Shown: positions 45,336-53,831, numbered from the stretch's first letter. The stretch is 64,000 nt of DNA from Streptomyces antimycoticus (GCF_005405925.1 NZ_BJHV01000001.1:620001-684000); one strand, 5' to 3'. The notes: generated by a model from the sequence alone, not told the origin. Program-made: numbers and translations.

Positions 45336-46817
45336 TCAGGAGGCGCCCTTCTCGTACGGCGCGCTCGTGAACACCACCTTGTCATGGGTACCGTCGGTCA
45401 CCCAGAACCGTCGCGGCTTCTCCCCGTAGAGCGCGAAGAGCGGGTCCGGCCCCCAGGCCAGCACGACCTCGTCCTTGCCGTCGTGGTCGAAGTCCTCGGC
45501 GTCGAAGAGCTTGACGGCGCGCTGCTTCTTCGGCACCTTGCGGTCGTCCACGCGGGCCGGGACGGTGCGGTCGAGGGTGCGGCGGTGGGCGATCTCGCCG
45601 GGGGCGTCCGGGCGGATCGTCAGCAGTTCGGTGCCGCCGGTGCGCAGCGAGACGGCCAGTTCGTCGGTGCCGTCTCCGTCGGTGTCGGCCGCGGCGAGGA
45701 CATCGCCGCCCAGGGCGGGGATTTTGATCGCCGGAGGCGTCGATCCGGCCGCGCGCTTGGTGTACACGCTCACCGACTGGCTGACGTCCGCGGGTTCGGT
45801 CTCATAGCCCGGTTCGTCGTTGCGGCTGCCGGTGTCGGCGACCGCGACATCCCGCTTCTCGTCGCCGTCGAAGTCGCCGAAGGCGATCGCGTTGCCCTTG
45901 CGGAGAGTGCGGCCGGTGGTGGCGAGGCCGTCCGGGCCCGCCGTGAGGAGCGCGGACTCCATCTGGTCGTCGTCGCCCTGTGCGTGCACCACCAGGTCGG
46001 TGGGCCGATCGCCGTCGATGGCGTCGGCGTACAGTTCCGCGATCTGGCCGCTAGGCCCGAGCGGATTGGCGTACGTCTCGGTGCGGGCGGCCCTGCCGTC
46101 GCGGCCGAACGGGCCGTACATCACGTGGAAGTCCTTGCCGCTCTGGCGCACGGCGGCCAGATCGTGGTGTCCGTCCCCGTTGAAGTCACCCGCCGTCAGG
46201 GGCCGTGGGATCTCCAGGCCGTCGTCGGCGTCGGCCAGCCGCACGGGAGTGGCGGGGGCTCCCCGGCGCGGCCCTTCGGGGCCGCCCCAGGTGATGTAGG
46301 GGAGGGTCTGGGTGGTGATGTGAACGCGCTCGGTGCCGGCCGGATCGCGCTCCTTGGTGGCGGTGGCGATCACATCGGCGAAGCCGTCGCCGTCGAGGTC
46401 CGCGGTGGTGGCGGAGTGCATCTCGCCCGCGTTGCGCTCCTGCCATCCGGCGCCGGTGGGCAGGCCGAGGTCCGCACGGCCGAGCACGGTGCGGACGGCG
46501 GGGTCGACGCCCTTCGCCGCACCGTACACATAGGCGATACGGCGCAGGCTGCCGAGTTCCTGGTCGGAGGCGAGCGGGATTCTGAGCTCGGGGCGGCCGT
46601 CGCCGTTGAGGTCGTCCGGCAGCGCGCTGCCCGTGCCCCGGGTGACGGGAGCGGTCGCGGTGGGCGTGACGGCGGGTGAGGCCGTGCTCTTCCCGGCCCC
46701 GTCGCCGCCCTTCTTCGCATCGTCTCCACCGCCACCGCCACACGCGGTGAGCAGCGCCAGCGCGGCGGCGCAGAGGGTGGTCGTGACGGGGCGGAGCCTG
46801 GTGCCGGGGGATGCCAT
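45336..46817 (-). CDS. FG-GAP/VCBS repeat lipoprotein
   Basis: 493 residues from ATG 46817, chosen because a lipobox follows directly (ALALLTACGGGG, Cys26); ribosome site weak, and in-frame ATGs further upstream cannot be excluded. Repeated calcium-binding-like units D-x-D/N-G-D-G-x-x-D (DLNGDGRPELRIP, TADLDGDGFADVIATA, DFNGDGHHDLAAV, DFDGDEKRDVAVA, DTDGDGTDELAVS) spell an integrin-alpha-like beta-propeller. It is a surface protein, probably binding. The role is not clear. Confidence 0.88.
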   Translation of the reverse strand: MASPGTRLRPVTTTLCAAALALLTACGGGGGDDAKKGGDGAGKSTASPAVTPTATAPVTRGTGSALPDDLNGDGRPELRIPLASDQELGSLRRIAYVYGAAKGVDPAVRTVLGRADLGLPTGAGWQERNAGEMHSATTADLDGDGFADVIATATKERDPAGTERVHITTQTLPYITWGGPEGPRRGAPATPVRLADADDGLEIPRPLTAGDFNGDGHHDLAAVRQSGKDFHVMYGPFGRDGRAARTETYANPLGPSGQIAELYADAIDGDRPTDLVVHAQGDDDQMESALLTAGPDGLATTGRTLRKGNAIAFGDFDGDEKRDVAVADTGSRNDEPGYETEPADVSQSVSVYTKRAAGSTPPAIKIPALGGDVLAAADTDGDGTDELAVSLRTGGTELLTIRPDAPGEIAHRRTLDRTVPARVDDRKVPKKQRAVKLFDAEDFDHDGKDEVVLAWGPDPLFALYGEKPRRFWVTDGTHDKVVFTSAPYEKGAS

Positions 46818-46867
46818 CAGGCCACGACAGCGCATCCGGTGGAGCAGCGCCATCGGAGAGATCATTT

Positions 46868-46970
46868 CGTTACGGCACAGCCCCATTACGGATCGGGTCC
46901 CACTGCGGCGCGCCCCGTCGGCGCAGGTGCCCGCGTTACGGCAGGCGCCCCGTCAGAGCGCGTTACGGCA
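46868..46970. repeat. Three copies of CGTTACGGCA
   Basis: Exact 10-mers at 46868-46877, 46934-46943 and 46961-46970, with a fourth variant ATTACGGAT at 46885. They lie between the FG-GAP lipoprotein and the phosphatase-like gene and may be regulatory sites or RNA structure. The last copy overlaps the TAA stop of the latter. Confidence 0.55.
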
Positions 46971-47568
46971 CGCTCCCCGCCAGCGGGTGTCCGCAGCGCA
47001 GATTCCACCGGCCCGCACGGCCGCTGAGCTCCGTCGCGGTCAGCGGGGCGACGTCCAGCCGCCAGAACGCGGGCGCGGGAAGGCCGAGGGCGTGGACGAG
47101 CGCGGCGCGGACCACGGCCGGTTCCACGACGGCGAGCAGCCGCCCCGCGCGGGCGGGGGCGGGCGGCACGCCCGGTGACGGGCTCTCCGGGTGCGCCTCC
47201 AGCCAGGCCCCGATCCGCTCCACCAGCTCCAGCAGCGACTCGCCGCCGTGCGGCGCCGCGGCCGGATCGGACAGCCACGCGGCGACCTCCTCCGGCGCCT
47301 CCTGCCCCACCTCGTCCAGCGAACGGCCCCGCCAGCGGCCCACGTCGAGATCGCCCAGCTCAGGCGCCACGGCGGCGTCGAGCCCCAGGGCCTGGGCGGT
47401 ACCGCGGCAGCGCGCGGAGGGCGCGGTGAACGCCGTGTCGTGGTGGGGCAGCGCCGCGGCCGCCGCCTCGGCCCGGCGCAACCCGGCCGGGTCCGGCGGC
47501 GCGTCGTCGAACCGCACCTGCCGCAGCGCCGCGTTGACGGCGGGCGCGACCAATGTGAACCGCACCAC
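46963..47568 (-). CDS. Histidine-phosphatase-like protein lacking RHG motif
   Basis: 201 residues. The fold of the phosphoglycerate-mutase-like family is suggested by TAPSARCRGTAQALGL, LDVGRWRGRSLDEV, PHGGESLLELVERIGAWL and LLAVVEPAVVRAALVHALG. The catalytic RHG at the start is absent (LVAPAVNAALRQVR), so the transferred-phosphate His is missing and activity is doubtful. Genes of this type are found beside cbtAB in actinobacteria, as here, where it is divergent from the cobalt cluster. Role possibly B12-linked, inferred only from position. Confidence 0.75.
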   Translation of the reverse strand: MVRFTLVAPAVNAALRQVRFDDAPPDPAGLRRAEAAAAALPHHDTAFTAPSARCRGTAQALGLDAAVAPELGDLDVGRWRGRSLDEVGQEAPEEVAAWLSDPAAAPHGGESLLELVERIGAWLEAHPESPSPGVPPAPARAGRLLAVVEPAVVRAALVHALGLPAPAFWRLDVAPLTATELSGRAGRWNLRCGHPLAGSVP

Positions 47569-47671
47569 CCAACCCCCTCATCCGCACCATTCGCCCACCT
47601 AGAAGCGCACATTCCGGCATCCGCGCCGTAGCGGCGGACGACCGTCGCGCGCTACGGTCTCATGACAAGAC

Positions 47672-47780
47672 GACGGCGTGACGGAAGCCCGGTGAGATTC
47701 CGGCACGGTCGCGCCACTGTGTGTCCGGCGGAGCACCCGTACGCGGGCCGCCCGCCGGGCGAGTCAGACCCAGCGCCGTC
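47672..47780 (+). ncRNA. Cobalamin (B12) riboswitch
   Basis: The B12-box-like string CCGGTGAGATTCCGGCACGG, the GCGCCACTGTG core and GAGTCAGACC occur in the standard order. The closing stem is GACGGCG (47672-47678) with CGCCGTC (47774-47780). It lies 47 bp upstream of the cbtB start, where B12 binding would lower expression. It is a compact version of the family. Confidence 0.9.
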
Positions 47781-47827
47781 GCATGAGTACCAACGACCGG
47801 GACGCGTGTTCCCCTGGAGGTTCCGCC

Positions 47828-48052
47828 ATGGCACAGTCCGCCATTCCCGCACCCAGCGCTCAGCCGGTGCCGGAGATCACCCCCATCTCGCTGAAGGCCA
47901 TCGCCCCGTGGGCGCTCTTCTTCGGCCTCCTCATGCTGATCCTCCTGTATTTCATCGGCGCCGAGCAGGGCGCCACCGCCGTCGTCTCCGGCGAGGGTGT
48001 GCACGAATGGGTCCACGACGGACGCCATCTGCTCGGCTTCCCCTGCCACTGA
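47828..48052 (+). CDS. cbtB: Cobalt transporter subunit CbtB
   Basis: 74 residues, one membrane helix (ALFFGLLMLILLYFIG) and the conserved His/Cys tail VHEWVHDGRHLLGFPCH that binds cobalt. GGAGG ribosome site. It is the first gene after the riboswitch and is followed 55 bp later by cbtA. CbtAB is a B12-regulated cobalt importer of actinobacteria and proteobacteria. Confidence 0.93.
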   Translation: MAQSAIPAPSAQPVPEITPISLKAIAPWALFFGLLMLILLYFIGAEQGATAVVSGEGVHEWVHDGRHLLGFPCH

Positions 48053-48107
48053 CCTTCGACCTCCGCTTTCCGCCGCAGGTCTCGTCCCCAGGGGAATCGA
48101 AACATTC

Positions 48108-48887
48108 ATGAACTCCATATCCGTCCGGGCATTGCTCGTCCGGGGCATGCTCGCGGGCCTCGCCGCCGCGCTGCCGGCGCTTGCCGTGGCCTATCTGCTC
48201 GGCGAGCCACGCGTGGACTCGGCCATCGCGTTCGAGGAAGCGCACAGCCATGAGCACGGCGGCGCCGAGCTCGTCAGCCGCACCATGCAGTCCACCGCGG
48301 GGCTGAGCACCGGCGTCCTGGTCTACGGTGTCGCCTTCGGCGGCATCGCGGCCCTCGCGGTCTGTGTGGCCCTCGGCCGCATCGGCCGGTTCGGGCCGCG
48401 CGCCACCGCCGCGCTGGTGTCGCTCGGCGCGCTGGTGGCCGGCTATCTGGTGCCGTTCTTCAAATACCCCGCCAATCCGCCGGCCGTCGGCGATCCGAGC
48501 ACTCTCGACCAGCGCACCACGCTGTACTTCCTGATGGTGGTGCTCAGTGTGCTGCTGTCCGTGGGCGCGGTCATCCTGGGCAAGCGGCTCGCGCCGAGGC
48601 TGGGCAACTGGAACGCCACGGTGGCCGCTTCGGTCGCCTTCATCGTGGCGGTGGGTCTGGCGTACGCCTTCCTGCCGTCGTTCAACGAGGTGCCCGAGGG
48701 GTTCCCGGCGACGGTGCTGTGGCAGTTCCGGCTGGCCGCCCTGACGGTCCAGTGCACTCTGTGGGCGTCGTTCGGCCTGGTCTTCGGGCATCTGGCCGAG
48801 CGGCTGCTCGCGCCGCGCCCCACGGCGGCGGACCAGGTGGCGGCCACGGGCGCCACCGGTCTAGCCACCCCGGCGGAACGGCCCTGA
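48108..48887 (+). CDS. cbtA: Cobalt transporter subunit CbtA
   Basis: 259 residues, about five to six membrane helices. The cytoplasm- or exterior-facing loop after helix 1 has the metal-ligand run EEAHSHEHGG. Other conserved parts are FFKYPANPPAVG and DQRTTLYFLMVVLSVL. It is transcribed with cbtB under B12 control. It is followed by a hairpin terminator at 48903. Confidence 0.92.
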   Translation: MNSISVRALLVRGMLAGLAAALPALAVAYLLGEPRVDSAIAFEEAHSHEHGGAELVSRTMQSTAGLSTGVLVYGVAFGGIAALAVCVALGRIGRFGPRATAALVSLGALVAGYLVPFFKYPANPPAVGDPSTLDQRTTLYFLMVVLSVLLSVGAVILGKRLAPRLGNWNATVAASVAFIVAVGLAYAFLPSFNEVPEGFPATVLWQFRLAALTVQCTLWASFGLVFGHLAERLLAPRPTAADQVAATGATGLATPAERP

Positions 48888-48902
48888 TCACACCGGCGTG
48901 AC

Positions 48903-48927
48903 CCGGGTGGCGGATCCCGCCACCCGG
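48903..48927 (+). terminator. Hairpin terminator after cbtA
   Basis: Perfect 11-bp repeat CCGGGTGGCGG / CCGCCACCCGG with a 3-nt loop, 15 bp after the cbtA stop. Confidence 0.75.
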
Positions 48928-49012
48928 CAAGCGCAGCCGCGGATGCACATCAGCACGAACCCCCACACGGTGGAGATATCGGACATCACCGACCGGGTTG
49001 GGGTGCTGTGGT

Positions 49013-50569
49013 ATGCGCGTGACCGGACTTGGGCATGCTGGGCTGTTCATCGAAACCGCGGCGGGGTCGGTGCTCTGCGATCCATGGGTGAATCCCGCCT
49101 TCTTCGGCTCGTGGTTTCCGTTCCCGGACAACACCGATCTGGACTGGGCGCACTATGGGCGCGCGGCGGACTATCTGTATGTCTCCCATCTGCACCGCGA
49201 CCATTTCGACGCGGAGAATCTGCGCCGGAACGTGCGCAAGGACGTCACCGTGCTGCTTCCGGCCTTCGCCACCGATGAGCTGGAGCGCGAGCTGAGAGCG
49301 CTCGGCTTCACGAACTTCCTCCACACCCGCACGGGCACACCGGTCGAGCGCGACGGCCTGCGCATCATGATCACCGCGCTGACCGGCCCCGGGGACGGCC
49401 CCATCGGCGACTCGGCGCTCTCGCTGGACGACGGCGATACGGTGCTGCTCAACCAGAACGACGCCCATCCGCTGGACATCGCGGCGATCCGGGAGTTCGG
49501 CGAGGTGGACGCGTACTTCGTCCAGTTCTCCGGGGCGATCTGGTACCCGATGGTGTACCAGCTGCCGGACTCCGCCAAGAAGGAGTTCGCCGCGCGCAAG
49601 CGGCAGGGGCAGTTCGACCGGGCGCTGCGTTATATCGACGCGGTGGAGGCCAAGCATGTGTTCCCCAACGCGGGCCCGCCCTGCTTCCTCGACGACGAGC
49701 TCTTCGAGCACAACGGCACCGGCCGGGACGGGACGAGCATCTTCGTGGACCAGCTGGAGTTTCTGCGCCAGCTGGGCCGGGCGCGCCCGGAGGTGAGGGC
49801 GCGTCTGCTGCTGCCGGGGACGGTGGCGGAGCCGGAGGACACGGCGTGCAAGCTCACCCACCGCTACACCGAGTCGGAGATCGAGCACATCTTCGGCGAG
49901 AAGCGCGCGTATCTGCGGGACTTCGCCCGCCGGCAGCAGCCCGTGCTCGCCGCCGAGCGCGCCTCGCGGGCCCCGGCGCTGCCGCGCGAGCGGCTGCTGG
50001 CCGAGCTGAAGCAGTGGTGGGAACCGCTGTTGACCCGGGCCGACCGGATCTGCGCGGGCATCGGCGGCCCGGCGAGGCTGGACGTGGGCGAGGTGCCGAT
50101 CGTGATCGACTTCCCGGCGCGGGAGGTTCGTCTCTGGGACGGTGAGCGCTGCCGCTACACGCTGTCCACCTCGGCCGACCTGGTGGCCACCAACATCGAG
50201 CGGCGCGAGGTGGACTGGTCCAACAGCCTGCTGCTGTCGATGCGGTTCACCGCCAGCCGGATCGGGCCCTACAACGAGTTCCTGTATGTGTTCCTCAAGT
50301 GCCTGTCCATGGAGCGCATCGAGTACGTGGAGAACTACTACGACTCATGCCAGGACGACGGCCAGGACATCGAGCTGGACGGCTGGCGGGTGCAGCGGCG
50401 CTGTCCCCATCTGCGCGCCGACCTCGGCCGGTTCGGGCAGATCGAGGGCAATGTGCTCACCTGCACCCTGCACGGCTGGCGCTACGACCTGTCCACGGGC
50501 CGCTGTCTGACCTCGGACGGACACGACATCCGCGCATCGGCCACGTCCTCCCCCGCCGCCGGATCCTGA
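49013..50569 (+). CDS. MBL-fold hydrolase fused to a C-terminal Rieske domain
   Basis: 518 residues. N-terminal metallo-beta-lactamase-fold domain (about 1-230) with the metal motif SHLHRDHFD (H59, H61, D63, H64) and the UlaG/PhnP-like opening GLGHAGLFIETAAGSVLCD. A middle region (about 240-440) has helical and beta parts of no known type. The C-terminal Rieske 2Fe-2S motif is complete: C464-P-H466 and C484-T-L-H487-G-W. CMP-sialic acid hydroxylase joins the same two folds but with Rieske first. The reaction is unknown. ATG 49013 was chosen at the start of the MBL fold. Confidence 0.85.
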   Translation: MRVTGLGHAGLFIETAAGSVLCDPWVNPAFFGSWFPFPDNTDLDWAHYGRAADYLYVSHLHRDHFDAENLRRNVRKDVTVLLPAFATDELERELRALGFTNFLHTRTGTPVERDGLRIMITALTGPGDGPIGDSALSLDDGDTVLLNQNDAHPLDIAAIREFGEVDAYFVQFSGAIWYPMVYQLPDSAKKEFAARKRQGQFDRALRYIDAVEAKHVFPNAGPPCFLDDELFEHNGTGRDGTSIFVDQLEFLRQLGRARPEVRARLLLPGTVAEPEDTACKLTHRYTESEIEHIFGEKRAYLRDFARRQQPVLAAERASRAPALPRERLLAELKQWWEPLLTRADRICAGIGGPARLDVGEVPIVIDFPAREVRLWDGERCRYTLSTSADLVATNIERREVDWSNSLLLSMRFTASRIGPYNEFLYVFLKCLSMERIEYVENYYDSCQDDGQDIELDGWRVQRRCPHLRADLGRFGQIEGNVLTCTLHGWRYDLSTGRCLTSDGHDIRASATSSPAAGS

Positions 50570-50599
50570 CCCACGGCCGGATCGACCGGTCGCGCACCC

Positions 50600-50661
50600 G
50601 CGCTGTCCCGGACAGGACACAGACGCCCAGGCCACGGCCGTGAGGCTGTCCGGGACAGCGC
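50600..50661. terminator. Long inverted repeat, probable terminator
   Basis: Perfect 15-bp arms, GCGCTGTCCCGGACA (50600-50614) and its complement (50647-50661), with a 32-nt loop, 30 bp after the MBL-Rieske stop. The loop length is more than ideal, so an operator or RNA element is an alternative. Confidence 0.55.
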
Positions 50662-50737
50662 TCAGCACCACCATCGGCCCCGGGCGCTGGCACATTCGTC
50701 TCCGTCGACCTCGCTCACTCGTAACGGAGGCAATGTG

Positions 50738-51096
50738 ATGACAGGCAAACTGCGCCGGCTCTCCCTCGCCGCGGCCGGGGCATGCTCTCCCTGGGGGCGG
50801 TGCTCACCACCGCGGGCCACGCGAACGCCGCGCCCACCGCGACGTACTACGGCACGTACGAGCATCGCGACGGCTGTGTGTATCTGGTGACCTCGAGCGG
50901 CACCCCGTACTACCTCCCCGGCTACACCATGGGCGGCAACGGCGGCCTGTACAAGCAGGGTGGTGGCTTCATCGCCTACCCCGGCTGGAACATCAAGGCC
51001 AACGGAACCGCCTACACCAGCTCCGGGGGGACCACCCTCTGCACGACATGGGGCACCGACCACCGGATCAAGGCGACGTCGATCTACTCCTACTGA
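50738..51096 (+). pseudogene. Small secreted protein, frameshifted in this sequence
   Basis: ATG 50738 (GGAGG upstream) opens a signal peptide (MTGKLRRLSLAAAG) and the frame is lost at the GGGG run 50777-50780. The rest (GMLSLGAVLTTAGHANAAPT, then tyrosine- and glycine-rich mature part to KATSIYSY) is one frame over to 51096. One added base gives 360 bp (119 residues) with an intact signal peptide and cleavage after ANA. The mature part has two Cys (DGCVYLV, TTLCTTW). No family recognised. Confidence 0.75.
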
Positions 51097-51258
51097 GACC
51101 GACCGCCCGAGGGGGCAGCCGTGGCGGCCATCGCCGCCACGGCCGGACGTACTGCCCGGAGCGCGCTCGGTGTCGGCGCGAGCCGCGCCTTGGTGGCCCG
51201 GGCCGTCCCTACGATGGGTGGGGCCAGCGACGATCGGTACGACAGGAGCGATATCCCC

Positions 51259-51966
51259 ATGCCCGAGGCCCCGAAGCCGACCGGCTCCCCCGCCCGTCAA
51301 AATGTCACCTTCCCCAGCGCGGACACCACCGCCCACGGCTATCTGGCGCTGCCGCCCTCCGGACAGGGGCCCGGGGTGATCGTCATTCAGGAGTGGTGGG
51401 GCCTGGACCACCACATCGCCGATGTCACCGACCGGCTGGCCCGCGAGGGCTTCGTCGCGCTGGCGCCCGATCTGTACGGGGGCAGCGTCGCCCATGACGC
51501 CGAAGAGGCGCACCGGATGATGGCGGATCTGCCGGTGGAGCGCGGCGTCGAGCTGCTCTCCGGGGCGGTCGGCCATCTCCTCGGCCGGCCCGAGGTCACC
51601 TCCGCCACCGTGGGGGCGGTCGGGTTCTGCATGGGCGGCGGCTTCGTGCTGTATCTGGCCGCCACCGATGCCCGGGTCGGCGCGGCGGTGCCCTTCTACG
51701 GTGTGATTCAGGGCGACCTGCCGGACTTCTCGGGGCTGCGGGCCGACATCCTGGGCCATTTCGGGGAGAACGACAACGCTGTGCCGCTGGACGGTCTGGA
51801 GCGGATGCGCCTGGCCATCCGGGAGCAGTCGGGGGTGGACCCGGATTTCCGGCTCTATCCCGCCGGTCACGCCTTCTTCAATGACGAGCGGCCGTCCTAT
51901 CACGCTCAATCCGCCGCGTCGGCCTGGCGGAGCACGGTGGACTTCCTGCACCAGCGGCTGGGCTGA
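51259..51966 (+). CDS. Dienelactone hydrolase family protein
   Basis: 235 residues from ATG 51259 with AGGAG 11 bases upstream. Alpha/beta hydrolase with the nucleophile Cys in VGFCMGGGFVLY, the triad Asp in LGHFGENDNAVPL and the His in YPAGHAFFND. The family hydrolyses dienelactone in aromatic degradation or related lactones and esters. No ring-cleavage genes are nearby, so it is probably a general hydrolase. Ends 19 bp before a strong terminator. Confidence 0.9.
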   Translation: MPEAPKPTGSPARQNVTFPSADTTAHGYLALPPSGQGPGVIVIQEWWGLDHHIADVTDRLAREGFVALAPDLYGGSVAHDAEEAHRMMADLPVERGVELLSGAVGHLLGRPEVTSATVGAVGFCMGGGFVLYLAATDARVGAAVPFYGVIQGDLPDFSGLRADILGHFGENDNAVPLDGLERMRLAIREQSGVDPDFRLYPAGHAFFNDERPSYHAQSAASAWRSTVDFLHQRLG

Positions 51967-51985
51967 GGAAATCGGCTTACGCCCG

Positions 51986-52023
51986 AAAGGGCCTTAAGGC
52001 TTCATGAAGCCTTAAGGCCCTTT
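51986..52023 (+). terminator. Perfect palindromic terminator with T-run
   Basis: 38-bp perfect palindrome, centre TTCATGAA, arms rich in GGCCTTAAGG, followed by TTTT at 52021-52024. A textbook Rho-independent terminator and A/T-richer than its surroundings. Confidence 0.9.
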
Positions 52024-52153
52024 TAAGGTGAGGCCCGGAAGACCTCAGCACCGTTTAACCCTCAATCACATTCGTCAAAAAAATTCCGCCGGCCATGAGA
52101 CGACTCCGGCATCCGCCCGTATGGGATGACGGGCAGCTCGAAAAGGAGTCGAA

Positions 52154-52810
52154 ATGACACGCAAAAGGACACTCAGCGGCAAGAAGAAGCTCGGCCTGAT
52201 GGTCGGTGCGCTGGCGCTGGCGGGCACCGGCGCCGGGGTTCTGGCGGCCACCAGCAACGCCAGCACCGACAACGCGGCGCAGTCCTCCACGGCCTGCACC
52301 GGGCTGGACCAGGCGCTGGCCAACAACCAGAAGTTCATCGCGGACCAGCAGGCCAACCCGGACGCACAATCGGAGGCGCGGATAGCCAATCGCCAGGCCG
52401 TCATCGAGGAGATCAAGCGAAAGCAGCAGGCGTCGGGGTGCGCCGTCGACGAGGCGGCCGGGCAGGGGGAGGCGGCGGCCCCGTCCGACGGCGGCGCCTC
52501 GGCCTCGGCTCCCGCCTCGACTGCCCCCTCGGACTCCGGTGCCGACGATTCCGGCGCCTCCGGCGAGGTCGTCTGCGCGGGGTCGACCGTCACCTTGTCC
52601 GGTGAGGGTGGGGCCCCGGCCGCCTCCAGCAATCAATTCCCGGTCGGCACCAAACTCAAGGTGACCAATCTGGACAACGACAAGTCGACAACGGTCTCCG
52701 TCGCCTCGACCTCGGGCAGCTGCGCCCTGCTCAACAACGCCGCCTTCGAACAGGTTCGCGAGCCGGGCAAATTCCTGATCCGTAACGCGCGCATCGAACG
52801 CGTGGGCTGA
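52154..52810 (+). CDS. Secreted Ala/Ser-rich protein, unknown function
   Basis: 218 residues, AAGGAG ribosome site. Signal peptide (KKKLGLMVGALALAGTGAGVLA, cleavage about 36), a helical region with repeated Gln/Ala (about 50-95, ANNQKFIADQQANPDAQSE), a low-complexity linker (about 105-138) and a compact C-terminal domain (about 140-218) with VVCAGSTVTLSGEGG and a second Cys in SGSCALLNNAAF. The C-terminal part looks like a double-psi beta-barrel or small beta domain. Not assignable to a family. Confidence 0.75.
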   Translation: MTRKRTLSGKKKLGLMVGALALAGTGAGVLAATSNASTDNAAQSSTACTGLDQALANNQKFIADQQANPDAQSEARIANRQAVIEEIKRKQQASGCAVDEAAGQGEAAAPSDGGASASAPASTAPSDSGADDSGASGEVVCAGSTVTLSGEGGAPAASSNQFPVGTKLKVTNLDNDKSTTVSVASTSGSCALLNNAAFEQVREPGKFLIRNARIERVG

Positions 52811-53345
52811 ACCGACGGCACCGAGGGCAGGCCGTGGACGCGTCGCAGATCGCCGACGTCTCCACGGCCTGCCCTCACGCGGGCGTGAACCGCACCCGGG
52901 CATGAACCGCCGATCTGACCGCCATGTCCGACTGTGACCGGTATCGCAGGGTGAGCGTGCCGCGCCTGGGTACCCGCTGCCCATGAACAGAAATGAGCAG
53001 CCACTGCTCACTCCCGATCTGCCGCCGGTCGTCGACGTACCGGACCTGACCTTCCCCGCTCGTGGACGTCAGTCCGATGAGTCGAAGCGCGCGGCGGAGC
53101 GGAACGGTGACAAGCAAACCCCCAGCTCTGCCTCCACCCCCGCGCCCTCCCCCGACCAGCGCCGCATGGCGGCGTAACGGACGTCTTCCCCGTCGCCGCC
53201 CCGACGGCCCGAGCCCGTCGGGATGATCTCGCGCAGTCCCCGTGTTGTCGGGATGATCTCGCGCACTCCCCGTGTTGAGGATGAGCACGGGGAGACGTCA
53301 GGCGAGTCTTCGCATCAGGGACAACGCAGCAAGGGGACGGACATC
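52811..53345. other. 535-bp region with no confident gene
   Basis: Contains a 64-codon frame at 52983-53177 that has no ribosome site and poor third-position bias, and a 30-bp tandem repeat at 53217-53276. A longer leftward frame also crosses the repeat. Nothing else is recognisable. Confidence 0.5.
53217..53276. repeat. 30-bp tandem repeat, two copies
   Basis: Two head-to-tail units starting GTCGGGATGATCTCGCGCA, with one mismatch (CAGTCC against CACTCC). No spacer between the units, so not CRISPR-like. Confidence 0.8.
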
Positions 53346-53791
53346 ATGCCGTTGCAGGGTGAGTACGAGCCGAGCCCGGAGAAGTTCGTACGGGATCAGG
53401 TCGAGCTCTTCGAGAGCTCCGGTGGCACCGAGGGAACGACCATGCGGGGCATGCCCGTGGTCCTCCTGACCACGCGGGGCGCGAAGAGCGGAAAGATCCG
53501 CAAGACCCCGCTGATGCGGGTGGAGCACAACGGCACCTACGCCGTCGTCGCCTCGCTGGGCGGCTCCCCAAACATCCGGTCTGGTACTTCAACGTCCTGG
53601 GCGACCCGCGGGTCGAGCTGCAGGACGGCCCGGTGCGGCAGGACATGACCGCGCGCGAGGTCACCGGCGAGGAGAAGGCCCTGTGGTGGGAGCGCGCGGT
53701 CGAGGCGTACCCGGACTACGCGGATTACCAGAAGAAGACCGACCGCCAGATCCCGGTCTTCGTCCTGGAGCCGACGCCCGCCGGGCACTGA
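53346..53791 (+). pseudogene. Deazaflavin-type nitroreductase family protein, frameshifted in this sequence
   Basis: ATG 53346 opens [20 protein letters not shown] and the family stretch [20 protein letters not shown] (F420/Ddn-type split-barrel), then the frame breaks at the CCCC run 53566-53569. The continuation ([19 protein letters not shown] to VLEPTPAGH) is one frame over. One base makes 447 bp (148 residues), normal for this family. Members bind F420 or FMN and reduce nitro or quinone groups. The break is likely an indel error. Confidence 0.83.
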
Positions 53792-53799
53792 CCTGCGAC

Positions 53800-53831
53800 G
53801 GGGCCCGGCGCCTCGCACCGCGCCGGGCCCC
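53800..53831. terminator. Hairpin terminator
   Basis: 12-bp repeat GGGGCCCGGCGC / GCGCCGGGCCCC, loop 8 nt, 9 bp after the nitroreductase stop. Confidence 0.75.

Noticed and set aside
52983..53177. 64-codon open frame
   Set aside because: No ribosome site, mixed third-position composition and no recognisable product; left as unsupported.
53217..53276. Possible CRISPR repeat pair
   Set aside because: The two 30-bp units touch without a spacer and no further copies or cas genes exist.
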